Source: Chanos chanos (taxonomy: Eukaryota; Chordata; Actinopteri; Gonorynchiformes; Chanidae). Taken from it: a stretch of 64,000 nucleotides of DNA. Below are positions 1 through 12,400 of this stretch, one piece after another; positions within the stretch are counted from its first letter, which is position 1, and every line of letters begins with the position of its first letter. Location: positions 47,223,536-47,287,535 of the forward strand of contig NC_044498.1 of the NCBI RefSeq assembly GCF_902362185.1, written 5' to 3'. Both the position numbers and the translations under genes were made by a program. The notes beneath the pieces were generated by a model. The model was given only the letters and a program-made list of their open reading frames with translations. It had not been told where the DNA came from and did no database searches.

Positions 1-697
1 AAAAGGGTTTATTTTCCCTAAAACGAAGATGAAAACTAAACCGGGAACTGTGTGTATAGTCTAATCGACTCCACTTCCAACAAACACAGTGTGTCAATGT
101 GCAGTTGTAATCTCTCTCCTTAATAGCTCTTCTTATTAACTTTATCTACCAATGATTTGTTCAGTTATACAATTGACAAAAAAAATCCAAGGATCCTGCT
201 AGCACAAAGTATGTGTTCTGATGAGTGACATAATTATATTATTTCACTAGTAGTTTACTGCATTGGTTTAGCATTCAGAGCAGTAAAGTGAATGGAGGGG
301 GCCATTGGTTCCTATATGCAGAGCTCCCATGAGGTCACAGACTCAATTAGACTTCCAGCTCTTTGTCTCAGAAGAGATCTGGAGAATGAAGGGTTACAAA
401 TTTGTTTTTGAGGTGTCCAAATTCCTGCTGGTGCCCCCTCCCCAACCATCTCATCTCCCTCAGACAGATTTCAAAGAGAAGCCTCAAGCCCCCACCCCCC
501 CACACCCCCCCCCCTTCCCACTTTTGCACTGTTTCCATGTTTCCATGGAGACAGAGCCTTTGCTAGACTCATGGGTTTTTTTTTTTCCCTGCTCCTTTTT
601 TTTTGTTGTTTTGTGTTTGGAGGCGTCCAATAATAAAGGCATAAATGAAACAGGAAGGGCACAGTATAGGGTGAGGGAGGGTTTGGGTAAGACTTTG

Positions 698-700
<3 letters not shown>

Positions 701-734
<34 letters not shown>
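701..734. repeat. (TG)n microsatellite
   Basis: About 17 uninterrupted TG units, followed by G-rich sequence up to about position 780. It explains the poly Cys-Val and His-Thr open frames seen on both strands here. Confidence 0.95.
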
Positions 735-736
<2 letters not shown>

Positions 737-1244
737 CAGATTGGGGGGGAGCTGGGGGTGTGGGGGCGGAGAGGGGGGCAAGTAGAAAAAACAACAAGAA
801 CAGTAAGAAATGCATTGATAATGACATCACTACCATTTCCCACAGCGGGGCCGGTCTCATAGTGGGTGCTTAGGCCCTCATTCATTGGCTTTGGGGTTGG
901 CTTTTCAGAGGGCCTGGGGAGGCCAGCGCTCTCTTCATCTGAAAGGGCTTTTTGTTGTGGAACAGAGGGCCTGTTTCTAAGGTCCGCAGAAAAGCTCAGC
1001 TAATTCACTTTGGTGTTGCCAGGAAGCCCGGGCCTGTAAGCTTGGCAACAATGGCAAACTTCATTGCCTCACTTCGATGGCCCAAGAACTCCCAGCTGCA
1101 GCACCAGAATTCTAATGGGGGGGGGAACTTGTTTTCTCCCTGCCCCCCCTCCCTCCTTTTTTTTTTTGTCTTCTGTCTTCACACATTCCTTAAACTGGTC
1201 ATCTCTTCTGACTGCCGGGTAGCCTTGCAAACCCGTGGGGGGGG

Positions 1245-1310
1245 GTCAGGAGAGGAGGTTTTTTCGAGGGGGGGGGGGGGGGGGGGGGTTGTCAGGAGAG
1301 GAGGTTTTTT
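1245..1310. repeat. 46-bp direct duplication separated by a 21-G run
   Basis: A 20-base segment beginning GTCAGGAGAGGAGG occurs at 1245-1264 and again, identical, at 1291-1310. Between the copies is an uninterrupted run of 21 G (1268-1288), and a shorter G run precedes the first copy. This looks like a small tandem duplication whose G tract has expanded. The G-rich strand could form quadruplexes. Confidence 0.85.
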
Positions 1311-2863
1311 TTCTGGGAGAAGAGAGCCCCCTGAGGTTCTTGAGAGCAGTGGTTGTGTTAGGGGTTTTGATTTGATATTTGTCAGCTCACAGCGGAAGCC
1401 ACTGACTGATACGCATGACTGTAACAAGCCGAATCACCAAAACCAACGACATCTCTTCCCCCCCCCCAAGTACTCCAAGTTCTACATCCACAAGTCAGAA
1501 AGGATTAAACGTTAGAAATTCAATTTAACCATTAATGTCTCTTCTCCTTTCAGAATCTGAACACATTGAAAAGAAAATCTTCTTTTTTTTTTAAGTTGCA
1601 ATTTTCAGTGCATACCAAAGAAATAAAGGGTTTTTTTTTTAAATGATTAAGGATAATGAGAGCAAAGGCCAGACCTTTTTGAAACATCAGAATAAAAGCC
1701 AGACCTTTCACCGCATTTGTTTCTCTTACCGAGAAGCAAGATGTCAGGTAGGTTGTCTGGTGGGTTCACTGAAGTAACTTTATATCACATCAGATCAATA
1801 CGCACATTGATATATTGATCTTCTGGGGTAAATTCTACATGATATTATATTTCTTAACAAAATGTTATTTAAGACATTGAATGGTTGGGACAAAAGTCTA
1901 AATAAAGCCTTCAGGATATGTCTCAGTCTTCTTTACGCTAAACTGGGTAAGGAAATCATTTCAAAGAGCTCTACTGCCATCTACTGGTCGATGTTTGGAC
2001 TGCAAGAAGAAACAGGCTTAATGCTGGCAACACCCGGGAATTTACACTTGATTAGGGACCGGGACCATAACCAAAAAGGGACTCAAGTCAGGTCAACGTT
2101 TTCTCATTACACAACCAAAAATGCAGCAATGTGAAGAACGCGATGAAGTGATAGACTATTCCCTCATTCAGACAAACCCTATTCTGACATTTAAAGGCCT
2201 CAAAATAGAAGTTGTAGTCGTGATGATTGATGTATGAAAAATAACAAGCAACATTATGTTCTTATTGATTGATCACACAAATTTGCCATTGTTCTTCTGT
2301 GGCATTATATCTTTAAAAAGAAAAAAAAAAAAAGTCTTGTGGCAGTGAGGCCATGCCAACCAGCTAGTTTCATCTAAGATCCAAAGGCATGCCATCCAGT
2401 CAGTGACTACAGGGTATCCACTTGTCCAGCAGTCTCAGCGTCCTGAAAAGCTCTACAAAGCTGTACTCATAAATTTGCAAGTTTTCTCTTCATTCATGGG
2501 TGATGTTTTAACCTGATCTCTCTTTCTCATAATATACGGCATAATGCTCTTTGTTGTGGCCTTTACACTGGTTCATTTACTTAGCTCTCACCTGCAGCAT
2601 GACAGTAGAGTGTCCGTTTATAGCCTCTGTGATGATGGTGATGTTTTATGATGTCATTTAAAAGAAACGATGAATTACAAGTAATTGCTTTTTTTTAAGG
2701 CCCCTTAACACGTTAGATATTAACATCCTCTCACCCGGTGCTGCCGCAATATGTCTCTACATTTTTATACTGTATATGAAAGAAAAAAGAAAGAAAAAAA
2801 AACGTAGAAAAATCGGAGCTTTTCTACTTTAGGTGCACAGTGAGACTTTTCTTGAATCAATGG

Positions 2864-3880
2864 TTTATTACAAAATGCAAGACAGAACTCAACTGTGATC
2901 TAATGCCAAACACAATACAAAACACATACACCTTTCTATAAGATGTAGGTCCGCTGCATTGAAGGATGAAATAATTACAGCGATTTTGAAAAAAAAAACA
3001 AAAAAAAAACAACAAAACAAATAAACAACAACAACAACAAAAACCCAAACGAAAATAAAATGTGAACGATATGAGACGGGATCCAAAATGTCTGTGGAAT
3101 AACAGAACAAATGAGAGGGAGAGAGAAATCATTTGTCAAAGAACAAAAAGGTGAGAACCACAAACAGAGGAACTTTAACTCTAAAGAGAACCGTGCTTCA
3201 AGGAGAACCAAGAAACGCTCAAGTCAAAGAACACTAAACAGAAGACGAAAGGGGGGAAAAAAAATACTATGCGTTTTTTTTTTTCTTACTTTTTTTTTTT
3301 TTTCTTTTGCCCAAAAGCAAACATCACTCCAAGTGTTTAAGTGACAAAACGATCACCTGTGCTTGAGTCGTGCAACTAAACATCTCCCCGCGGTTTTCTT
3401 ATTTTGTTTGTTTGTTTTCAAAAAAAAAAAAACAAAACAAAACAAAAAAAACCTAATGGCATTAGTTAATTGCTAGTCAATCTCAAATTCAAACAGTAAA
3501 TGATAAGCAGAAGATCAGGTGTTTATTAACATTGAACAGGATTACTGATTACTGCAACTCGACCGCAAAAAAACGGATGGAACAATATCTTTCTTTTTTT
3601 TTTTTTTTTTCCTTCTTCTTCTTTTTTAATGTGCATGTGTACAGGCGCAGCTAGAAAGCTTTGGTGATATATAAACATTGATGAGGGCACTTATTAACTG
3701 TGAAACGAAGAAGAGAACTCTGTTTGTGCAGGGGGGGGGGGGGGAGACAACAGAAGTTTAAAACAGAGCGAGAGCCTGGTGAGAAGGCATTGGCTGATCT
3801 TTTGAAGTAGTTTCACTCCTGTGCAGCACACATTTCGTTACCATTACAATTTGCTCCAAATTCATACGAACGTAGTGCTT

Positions 3881-3918
<38 letters not shown>

Positions 3919-5500
3919 CAATAGTGCAATAATTGTTAAAATATGAAATCCCTTGCCTTTCCATAAATTATTCAAAATTATTTTTAAAAGAAATGCTCAC
4001 ACAGGTAAACCTCAATTACGCCCACTTCAATCTGTTGTTGTTGTTTTTTTCTTTAAACACATACAGCAGAGGTTGAAAAGAAAGTATATATTGTCTTGAG
4101 TATATTCTGACATTATATTGATCATGCACACACACATTAATATATATGAAGCAAGAATTTTTCGGTAAAATATTAGATGTCGTATCTGATGAAAATTTAT
4201 GGGTATCATATTTGTAGTCCTCTATAATCCCAAATGGATACAATGGATTTCATATTTTGACAAATTGACAAGTAACCTTTCAGTCTTCTACTCTTTAATG
4301 ATCAGATCAAAGAAGAACATAGAAAAAGAAAAACCCAATCAGTGACTATGCAGGGCAGAAAAGTTGATTCACAAACTGGTCAAACCAACCTGGAAAACAA
4401 CCGAACCAAGAACAATCAAAAGGCATTGCCTAACATAGCAAAAAAAAATCTACAGGAAAGCTTGGTGGGTCTGAACAAGAGTCGTCCATCTATAAATTTA
4501 AATCAACTCAACTTGAACCAACAAATATACAAGTCTTTCACCAATAGTATTATTTTCATAAAATATGCATTACAGTTGGAACAGAGTCAATGGAGGGGGG
4601 GGGGTTGTTTATGTGGGGAATGGGAAGACGAAACAGGTGTACTCGTTGGTTTAAATTAACAATAAGTCGTGTCAGGTCAAAAAAAAAAAAAAAAAAGAAA
4701 AAGAGAAAGAGAGAGAGAGAGTCTCTTGGTATATTCATTAAATTCACACTTTCTGGAACAAGGGGTGAACGTATCACCGTCCCTGTCCATTATACAAAAA
4801 GCTCTGACTGCCCCCCCCTCTAAAATCAGAGCTGAATGCAATCTACATGTTGCTACTTTTGTCTTTTAACATTTTACTTGTCACTATTCATATTCTATCA
4901 AGTATGTAATTTTGATTTATTTCACTCTAGTGACAGACAGGTCTAGTGCAAGCACCAAAAAAATAAAAATAAATAAACACCTGCATTACTGACACCCCCT
5001 TGTTTTTTTTTTTTCTTTTTTTCCTCGTGAATAACTAGAAAGAAAGATAGTTACCTGACATAAATATAACACTACACAGCTGGCAAAAAAAAAAAAAAAA
5101 AAATACAGCTCTGGCATTAAATTATTTTTCCCTAACCATGACCAAAAGGGAATGTTAATCCAAACAAAAAAGAAAAAGAAAAAAAGAAAATATTGCATTA
5201 TAATGACAAGATGGCCAGTGCATCCTTACACATATAAGGGGAAAAAAACAGTAAATCAAAGAAAAGAAGAAAACGTAAGATCAAAGCCTATTTCAGACAC
5301 CACGCAGCCAAGGACAGCACATCCACTTCACAATAACAGCAAGTCCCAAACTTACAAAATGAACGAGAGAACGAAATCATAAACAAAATACAGGTTTCTC
5401 ATTAGCTGTACCAGGACAGTTCCAAGAAAATTTCTCTGCTTCTCTATCCATCTATCCGCCTCTCTCTCTCTCTCTCTCTCCCTCCTTCTCTTTCGCTCTC
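2864..5500 (-). other. Downstream flank / possible long 3'UTR of the zinc-finger gene
   Basis: A repeat-poor but homopolymer-rich stretch with no coding signal lies directly downstream of the zinc-finger stop codon. On the minus strand AATAAA hexamers occur near 4916 and at 2864-2869. The second lies close to where poly-A/T-rich sequence gives way to ordinary sequence, so a 3'UTR of up to about 2.6 kb is possible. It also contains a (TA)n run at about 3888-3914, a 14-G run at 3731-3744 and a (CT)n tract just after the stop codon (about 5461-5480). The end of the transcript is inferred only. Confidence 0.35.
3888..3914. repeat. (TA)n microsatellite
   Basis: About 13 TA units in the probable 3' flank of the zinc-finger gene. 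Confidence 0.95.
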
Positions 5501-6898
5501 TCACTCGGAATCGGACTCCAGGGGGGCGGTTTCGTCGACCACGCGGTTCCGCTGACGTTGTTTGGGAACCTGCTTGATGCCCGAGTGGACTTTCTTGTGA
5601 CGGGAGAAGCTGGACGAGTGAACGAAAGTTTTCCCGCAATGCTGGCACTCGTACAGCTTACCCGAGGCGTGGGTCTGCTGGTGCTGCTTGAGGTTGGACA
5701 AGCGGACGAAGGTCTTCTTGCAGACGCTGCAGGGGTACTGCTTTTCTCCGGCGTGAGTTTGCTCGTGCCTGGCCAGGCTGGATGTATGGCTGAAGCGCTT
5801 GTCGCAGAGGAGGCAGGCGTACGACCTCTCGTCGGCCTGCTGGGGGCTCGTCCGCTTGCCCCCCTTGGAACGCTTGTTCTTCTTGCACAGCGTGTAATAG
5901 TTGGGCTTGTCGCGGGAGCAGAGCTTCAGGCGGATCTTCAGGTCCGAGGACTTGGCCAACGCGTCCTTGCCTTGCGTGTAGGAGTTGAGGAGCTGCCGCA
6001 CGTGGGAGACCTGGTGCTTGGAGAGACTGGTGGAGTTCCTGAAGACCTTGTCGCACTGCGTGCACTGGTACTGCTTCTCCCACGCCCGGTCGGCCGCGGG
6101 CAGCTTCTTCTTCCTCCCGCCCTGGTTGGACTGACGCCTGCGCTGGGTTGCTTCGGGCGCGGGGGCGGGCGCCGGGTACAGGCCCTTTGCTTTTTTATGG
6201 ATTAACCTGTGTCGAGACAGGCTGGAGCTATGGTTGAAATGCTTGCCACAGGTGTTGCAAGTGTGCAGTCTCTTGAGCTGGTGGCATTTCTTATGGATGG
6301 CTAGGAGCCTTTTGCCATTGCACCTGACCCCACACTGATTACACTGAAGGGACTTTTTGTTCTCTCCTAGCTTATCCTCCTTAGGAGGGGAAGAGAGTGT
6401 TGACCTGTCTCCTGAGTGCATGTGAAGGTGGCGAGCTAAGCTAGAAGAATGGCTGTAGCTCTTACCGCAGAGGTGACAGCTGTAGGGCTGCTGTTTGGAG
6501 TGAGAGCCGCCTTTATCCCAATCTTCGTCGGAACCATCATCATCTTCGCCCCCGAGGTGGCTGCTGCCCGGCTCGTTGTTATCGTCTACGTCGGAATCAC
6601 TCCTCACCTCTTCGTCCTGCGCGATGCCCAAACTGGGATCCACATCCTCGCATTCCTCATACACGGCTTCGTAGGGAGCATAGAAAGTCTCGTCCTGATC
6701 CGTTTTGACCAACTGACCGGCGGTGAAGCAAGCGTCCTCGTCTGAATCCTTTTTCACGCAGGAGATGGTAAATTTGGAGCCAACTTCAGCCCATTTGACC
6801 ACGTACTCTATGGGTTGAGTATCAAGTTCCACTGTAATAAAGTCTGCTCCAAGAGCATCTGGTTCAGAGGAAGTTAACTCAGTCTCTGGGACCTCCAT
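5501..6898 (-). CDS. C2H2 zinc-finger protein, seven fingers, 465 aa, one coding exon
   Basis: A probable DNA-binding nuclear regulator; I cannot assign an orthologue. The frame is open for 465 residues with no introns. The start at 6898 is supported by an in-frame TGA five codons upstream (6911-6913). Residues 1-140 hold no finger but are very acidic (runs of D and E at about 95-130) and include a tract beginning PIEYVVKW near residue 29. Seven C2H2 fingers lie at about 141-161, 186-206, 214-234, 279-299, 362-382, 390-410 and 418-438. They form groups rather than one array: 1, then 2-3, then 4, then 5-7. The two long linkers are basic, and the one at 242-256 is Pro/Ala-rich. Fingers 1, 3, 5 and 7 share a similar helix (HSSSLARH or SSSLSRH type). 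The tail is basic, then ends acidic (LESDSE). Expression cannot be judged. The gene is divergent from timm23 with 2.6 kb between them. Confidence 0.85.
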   Translation of the reverse strand: MEVPETELTSSEPDALGADFITVELDTQPIEYVVKWAEVGSKFTISCVKKDSDEDACFTAGQLVKTDQDETFYAPYEAVYEECEDVDPSLGIAQDEEVRSDSDVDDNNEPGSSHLGGEDDDGSDEDWDKGGSHSKQQPYSCHLCGKSYSHSSSLARHLHMHSGDRSTLSSPPKEDKLGENKKSLQCNQCGVRCNGKRLLAIHKKCHQLKRLHTCNTCGKHFNHSSSLSRHRLIHKKAKGLYPAPAPAPEATQRRRQSNQGGRKKKLPAADRAWEKQYQCTQCDKVFRNSTSLSKHQVSHVRQLLNSYTQGKDALAKSSDLKIRLKLCSRDKPNYYTLCKKNKRSKGGKRTSPQQADERSYACLLCDKRFSHTSSLARHEQTHAGEKQYPCSVCKKTFVRLSNLKQHQQTHASGKLYECQHCGKTFVHSSSFSRHKKVHSGIKQVPKQRQRNRVVDETAPLESDSE

Positions 6899-7143
6899 TA
6901 GGGCGGGTGTTCACTGCCCCTCTGTCTTTTTTTTTTTTTCCCCCTAAAGTCAGCTGGAGTCTTCTAGTTGGTAAAGAGTCGATGCACAACTCCGCTACTC
7001 CTGGCAAACGAGAACATATGTCAGTACAGTGTCTTGTTACTACACAAAAACTATTAAATCCATCGTACTCAATCGTTACGGTAAACAATGTTCACTGCAG
7101 ATCAAGACCTTAAACCTTGAAGTCACACGAAAGTATCAGGCTA

Positions 7144-7153
7144 CTCGCGAGAT
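7144..7153. promoter_or_regulatory. TCTCGCGAGA-like core promoter motif
   Basis: CTCGCGAGAT matches nine of ten bases of the palindromic TCTCGCGAGA element known from TATA-less vertebrate promoters, often bidirectional ones. Its place just upstream of the zinc-finger start fits a transcription start near 7.1 kb. The motif is seen; its role is inferred. Confidence 0.45.
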
Positions 7154-8952
7154 CTACCAGTGAAAATTACAATGCAGTACAGATACGTATGCCATGGAGG
7201 AAAACGACACAACGAAAAAAAGAGAAGTACAGCTACACGATGGCATTTGTTTTCACTTGCGAGTATCCATTGATTAGTCATACATGAGGTAATGGGGGAT
7301 ATGTCCCAAATAATCTTACGCTCTATTGAACGGGACGATTTTCAAATCCTCGACAATCGCTTTTTGTTAAATTTCCACAAAAAGATTCAAATTGCAAAAT
7401 GAAAGTGGTTCACTCGGGCAGAGAGCGAAAATGCAATTTCCTTATCGGCGGGATACTGCGACGTAACTTACAAGACTGAAGCGCCTGTATTTCTTCACCC
7501 AAAACATATTTCAGGTTAAATCTGCGAAAACATAGTCACCGAATCGATTCTGATACCAAACCCATGCTTCTACAAACGTATATTTTTAACCAAATATCCG
7601 AACAAAGCACTGAAACGATAAACAGGAAATACAACACTGAGAACACCGAACTGAGAATGGTGCATTCTGGGAAAGGATTAAATGGGTTGTAACCGAGGCC
7701 GCCCGACGGCAACTAAAATTTACCCAGATAAAATGGTTTTCGACTCCCAGAACAAATATCCATGGAATGATGGATTACTGAGGTGAAACTGAAAGCTCCA
7801 TTCGATATATTTACTCGTTTTGGTGAATCACACTGACCTTGTCACACCACAGAAGAGACACTCGTCATAAGCTGCCTAGTCAAACATTATTCAGGCCTGA
7901 ATTCAATCGGCCCGCCATAAAATTGCGCTCAACATCACTGACAGACTAGACAATACACGCGTGAACCTCTGCATTGAGGTCTTGCATGACACTTACAATG
8001 ATTCTGGTTAACCGCCAACAGGACAGATGAACGACAACATTTCATTTTCAGTTAATTATAGCTTTCGCTGGTTGATAGTAACGTCTCTGAAACCTTTCAT
8101 CAAAATGGTTCTGTCAAACAAGGTATGATTCTGAGAGGAAAAACCATGATGAGCTCTCTGAGACACTCTTGGCGAATAACCATTCTACTTCATTTTGGCG
8201 TAGTTTCCTTGTTAACGAAACAACAACTAGTAGAGAAATATGTGGATGAAAAATGAGTCCACGTCGAAGGTGACAGAACACCAAGAAATCAAGGTTTTTA
8301 CGCTCTAATACATATGCTGACTTGGACCCGCGGTTACCATATGGCCTCTGCTGTACATAAATGCAGATATGTCACACATTATTGAAAAACCAAGCGCCCA
8401 CTGATACACGTAAATGCAGTGGCATCTTGCATTCCCCCTCGGAAAATGTTCATAATTTTGGCCGACAATCGTGCACTTTCGTGACCCAAACAGCAGTTTG
8501 AAATATCAAATATATTATACAAAGCAATTACCAAGCTTTTAGCCTGTATCTTGTTGCCTTGGCCCTCGGAGAAATCTGTGTCGGTTCGGTTCTGCCGCAC
8601 CTCTGCCAGATCATAACCAATGTCCTCACGAATATCAATTTTTTTCGTTACCTGCGCTAAGGCACTGACTCTAAATGAAGTGGATTGGCTGAGTATTGTC
8701 GATATTAGTACCTTACAAGCATTTAACAGTTGAAGATTCTATACCGCCTGTACGCATCCTCCCAAGCTTTCCCGTATATGGGCAGTGCGCCAAGTGTTTA
8801 GACAGCATGCGCACGCTGTCGCAGGAACTGTCGTGAATCCGGATTAATCATCCTTTATAGTAGTTTAAACCTCACAAAATAATATCCCACGTACAGTTGG
8901 TCAGGATAAACGGCAAATACTAACCTTTAACTCCACCTAGTTACTGTTTGGG

Positions 8953-8960
8953 CCACGTGG
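8953..8960. promoter_or_regulatory. Palindromic CACGTG E-box upstream of timm23
   Basis: CCACGTGG is a strong-consensus site for USF, MYC/MAX and TFE-type bHLH-ZIP factors, which often control nuclear genes for mitochondrial proteins. It lies about 520 bp upstream of the timm23 start codon. Function is inferred from position only. Confidence 0.35.
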
Positions 8961-9482
8961 AGTTATCTTTCTGTTTTCTGGGACGAAAGAAATAACAGTT
9001 CGTAGTTGACGGTTCGCTTTACGGCAAACAGGACACAACGGCAGTTTTGACAGCAACCGAAATCACACGTTCTAAAGATGAATATCAAATAGCCATATTG
9101 ATCACAAGCTGTCCAAATTTGCAGTAGCAGTGAAGCTGGTTGAGATTGGGAATTGGAAGATACGTGTGTTTTGTGTAATTAGGTTAACTTTTCATTGTCT
9201 GCATTAATGTATGATAATATCTGAGGGAACGGGAAAATACCTCTACCACTGAGTATATGCTAGTGACCGTACCGACCTGGTTAGCTGCCTGCCAATTTTT
9301 GAGCTCACCGGAACAGATTAGCAGTCTTTAGGCTAACTATAGTTTTTTCCTTGCTGTACTCGCCTTAGAGAGTAACATAATTATATAACAGGAATCACTC
9401 GAAAGGGCTGGATTCAATTATTACGCAAAGTAAATTAGAGGAGCAGAGGGGTAACGTTAGGTAGTTTACTGTAAAGTGCACC

Positions 9483-12400
9483 ATGGACAATGACCGAACT
9501 GGATCGTCGTCCAGCGGCTCCAAGAGCGGAGGTTTCGGCAGTCTGTTCAGGCCAGCGGCGCCTGAATATTCAAATACAGAGCTCGCTGGTGTTCCATGTA
9601 AGTTAGTTGATGTACAGTGACTGGACGATTCAAGCAAACCAGTTCAAGCATCAAGTAGCAGATTTATTGCCCGTAATATGCACATTGAAATGCAGCCTCT
9701 TTTTCAAGTTCTATGAAATGGTTGATATGGTATACGAATATACTTATCTTTTGACAGTGACAGGAATGAGCCCATTGTCACCTTATCTCAACGTAGATCC
9801 CAGATATCTGACTCAGGTAGGTGTACTTACTGATTGCAGTAAGTGTAAGTTTGAGACAGTAAGTGATTGGTTGCCTTATGTCTTATTTGATAATGTTCTG
9901 TGTGGCATGCAGGATTCGGATGAATTCATTTTGCCCACTGGTGCAAACAAAACCAGAGGTCGCTTTGAACTGGCTTTCTTCACCATTGGGGGCTGCTGTA
10001 TCACAGGTAAGCTCTAATTTTTTTTATTTGTTTGTTTGTTTTGTTTTTTGAGAGGAGAGGCACTTCGTTAATCTCACTTGTAACTCACTGACTCACTCCC
10101 TCGCTCAACACACATAGCATTCACTAATACTCTCCACTCATTCACAAGGATATCTCTGGATCACCTGCCCCTGTCAGCTTCATTCAAAGATTTCTTGAAT
10201 TAGGTTCTGCAGACCATTCACCTCTATTTTCATACTGATAGCTTGAATACAACATGCATAAATATTAAGGTCAAAATGGTTAGCCCTCACCACTCTACCT
10301 CAGCACAAGAATCTGCAATTTCACCAGGTCTTCAAAACAAAATTCTGTCTCAAAGAAATCCAAAGTCATCCTGATCAGAATGAAATGTGTCCTGTATTCT
10401 CAATCATAGCAAATCAGATACTCCCCCAATATTGCTATTCTAAGACTTTAAGACTTTGTTTTGTTTTTTTTTCCTTTAACATTGTAATCCTCATCGCCAA
10501 AATGGTTTCATTCCAGGTAGGAGACCACGCTAAGTCAGCTTGCAAAGTAGCATCAAAAAGGGGCAAAGAAGACATACTGTATCACCTGTAATGTGGCCAA
10601 ACAAAGCCATCATTTGACAGAAGTCGTTTTTTAACTGTTGTTGATGTTCTACCTTCCTTTTCTTGGTTGCCGCTAGTTACTCAGAAGTATAGTTATAATA
10701 GTTCGACCATGACATGACTTCTTAGATGTTGCCCTGTCTTTCTCTTCACTTTCTTGTTTATCAATCACAAGAGAAGGCAAAACATAAGCTTCTACTTTCA
10801 GGATCCGCCTGAAATAAGTAATTAAATGTGAAAACTAGCCAACAAACACTTTCATTCCAACTGTGCTCTTCAAAACTAGGACAATGAACACATGTTATGA
10901 GGAAGGAGAGGCTTCACTGAACTCCTATAGAATTATTCAACTCCTCACCTCCCTCCAATATTAAAACCAATCATTTGCTAGGTTGTGGAGATGAACACTG
11001 GCAGAGGGTCAGGGATGCTATGCAAGAGTGGTGCCTCAACCCTATAGTACAGTGTGTTCATGTTTCCTTTTTTTCCCCCCACTGCACCTCTCCCAACCCC
11101 CTCTTCTCCCCTTACCTCTTACTGACTCATTCACTCACTCATTCACTTACTCACTCACTCACTTTCTCACTCGGTCATGAATTTACCTGTTTTCTACCAC
11201 TTATCTGTTTGGCTTGCCAATCCAGTCATTCCAGATGTAAATGTATGCTTCATGCAATTTTCAATTTGGTATTTGGCAGATGCTGTTAGCCAAAGCAACT
11301 TACAGTCAGTGCATGCTTATCTGCTATTTTATTCTGATACTCAACAGGTGCTCTTTTTGGAGCGGTCAATGGTCTTAGGATGGGTTTGGCAGAAACCAGA
11401 GGTTTAGCCTGGTCCAAACCTCGCAATGTGCAGTGAGTACTGATTTTCTCTTTAGTCTACACACAGTAATGCTCAGTATTGATATCAGTGATAGAACAAT
11501 GTGCATCGTGTGCCTTAACTACCCTTGGCCAAATCTGAATGATAATGTTCAGAACTGCACTGATTTATAGTTCCGTACTCCAAAAGGCTGAATGTTCTGT
11601 CTCCACATTAAAGTAAACACATTGCCTCTGAGTGTAAAAAAAAAAAAAGGCAGTAGTGGCTCACTGTTGAAGAGATACTTGCCAATTATTCACATTTTTA
11701 CTGCCTATTCAAACCCCAGTGTTTACCAATCATAAATCCATTGTGAGTGTTTTATAATGGTATTAAAATTATTTTTTTGGTGTCATTACGCATAATATGA
11801 TCAGCTAGTCCTAAGTACATACATGTTGCTTAATGAAAATGAACACCCATCTGTAGTTAAATTTAAACAAAAGCACCAATACACTGGACCTTTAATTTGG
11901 TTTGATCTTAGATTTCTATCAAAAAATCATTCTGTCTGAATAATGAAACGTTGAAACTTAAATCTATTGTTTAGTTGTTGTTTTTTTTTTTTCTTCAGTA
12001 GTAGTAGGTACTCTTCAGTCTCTTCATTAATCCACTACTATGTCTATATATTTGTGTATATATAAGAGAGATCCATAAGATTTTATTGTGTTGAAATGTC
12101 TGGGTGCAGGGAGTAGAATAGCCATGGTGTGGCAGTCTTTACCACGGTTTTTCAAATCAGCTGCTGTGTTTCCATCTGACGTCCTCACCTCTTGTCAAAG
12201 ACTGTGTCAAATGCCGCTGGTGTTCCACGTTCCATGACGTAGAGAACAGTGCCCCCCTCTGTGAATAGGTTAACAAACACACATTGTATGTAAGACAATA
12301 CAATACTAGTTTCATGTCCTGGGGCTCCATGGCAATGAAGCTTAGTTTAACAATGCGTTGAGATACAAAGAGAGCTGAAACAGTAGGAGAAGACAGTCCA

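Larger units (their letters stand above)
1..2860. other. Non-coding left flank, no recognisable gene
   Basis: No exon or known protein was recognised on either strand. Open frames here run through homopolymers and a TG repeat and look accidental. The stretch holds a TG microsatellite near 701-734, a 46-bp direct duplication around a poly-G run (1245-1310), and an 11-base repeat (GCCAGACCTTT) at 1668 and 1698. It may be intergenic DNA or part of a gene that begins left of the window. Confidence 0.5.
6899..9482. promoter_or_regulatory. Divergent intergenic region between zinc-finger gene and timm23
   Basis: This 2.6-kb stretch separates two genes that point away from each other, so it should hold both promoters. 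It is repeat-poor and of higher complexity than the flanks. A CTCGCGAGAT motif at 7144-7153 lies about 250 bp upstream of the zinc-finger start codon. A palindromic CCACGTGG E-box lies at 8953-8960, about 520 bp upstream of the timm23 start codon. No TATA box or spliced leader exon was identified with confidence. Confidence 0.5.
10007..11347 (+). other. timm23 intron 3
   Basis: A non-coding intron of 1.3 kb. It contains a (CACT)n-type tract at about 11121-11172 and, just before the acceptor, a degenerate fish SINE/LINE tail at about 11236-11307. Nothing else was recognised. Confidence 0.9.

Noticed and set aside
305-862. 185-codon plus-strand frame
   Set aside because: It runs through poly-C, poly-T and TG repeats and has no recognisable domain or splice context.
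5558-6205. 215-codon open frame on the plus strand opposite the zinc-finger gene
   Set aside because: It is the antisense shadow of the GC-rich finger-coding exon. Its sequence is low-complexity Leu/Val/Gly with no domain.
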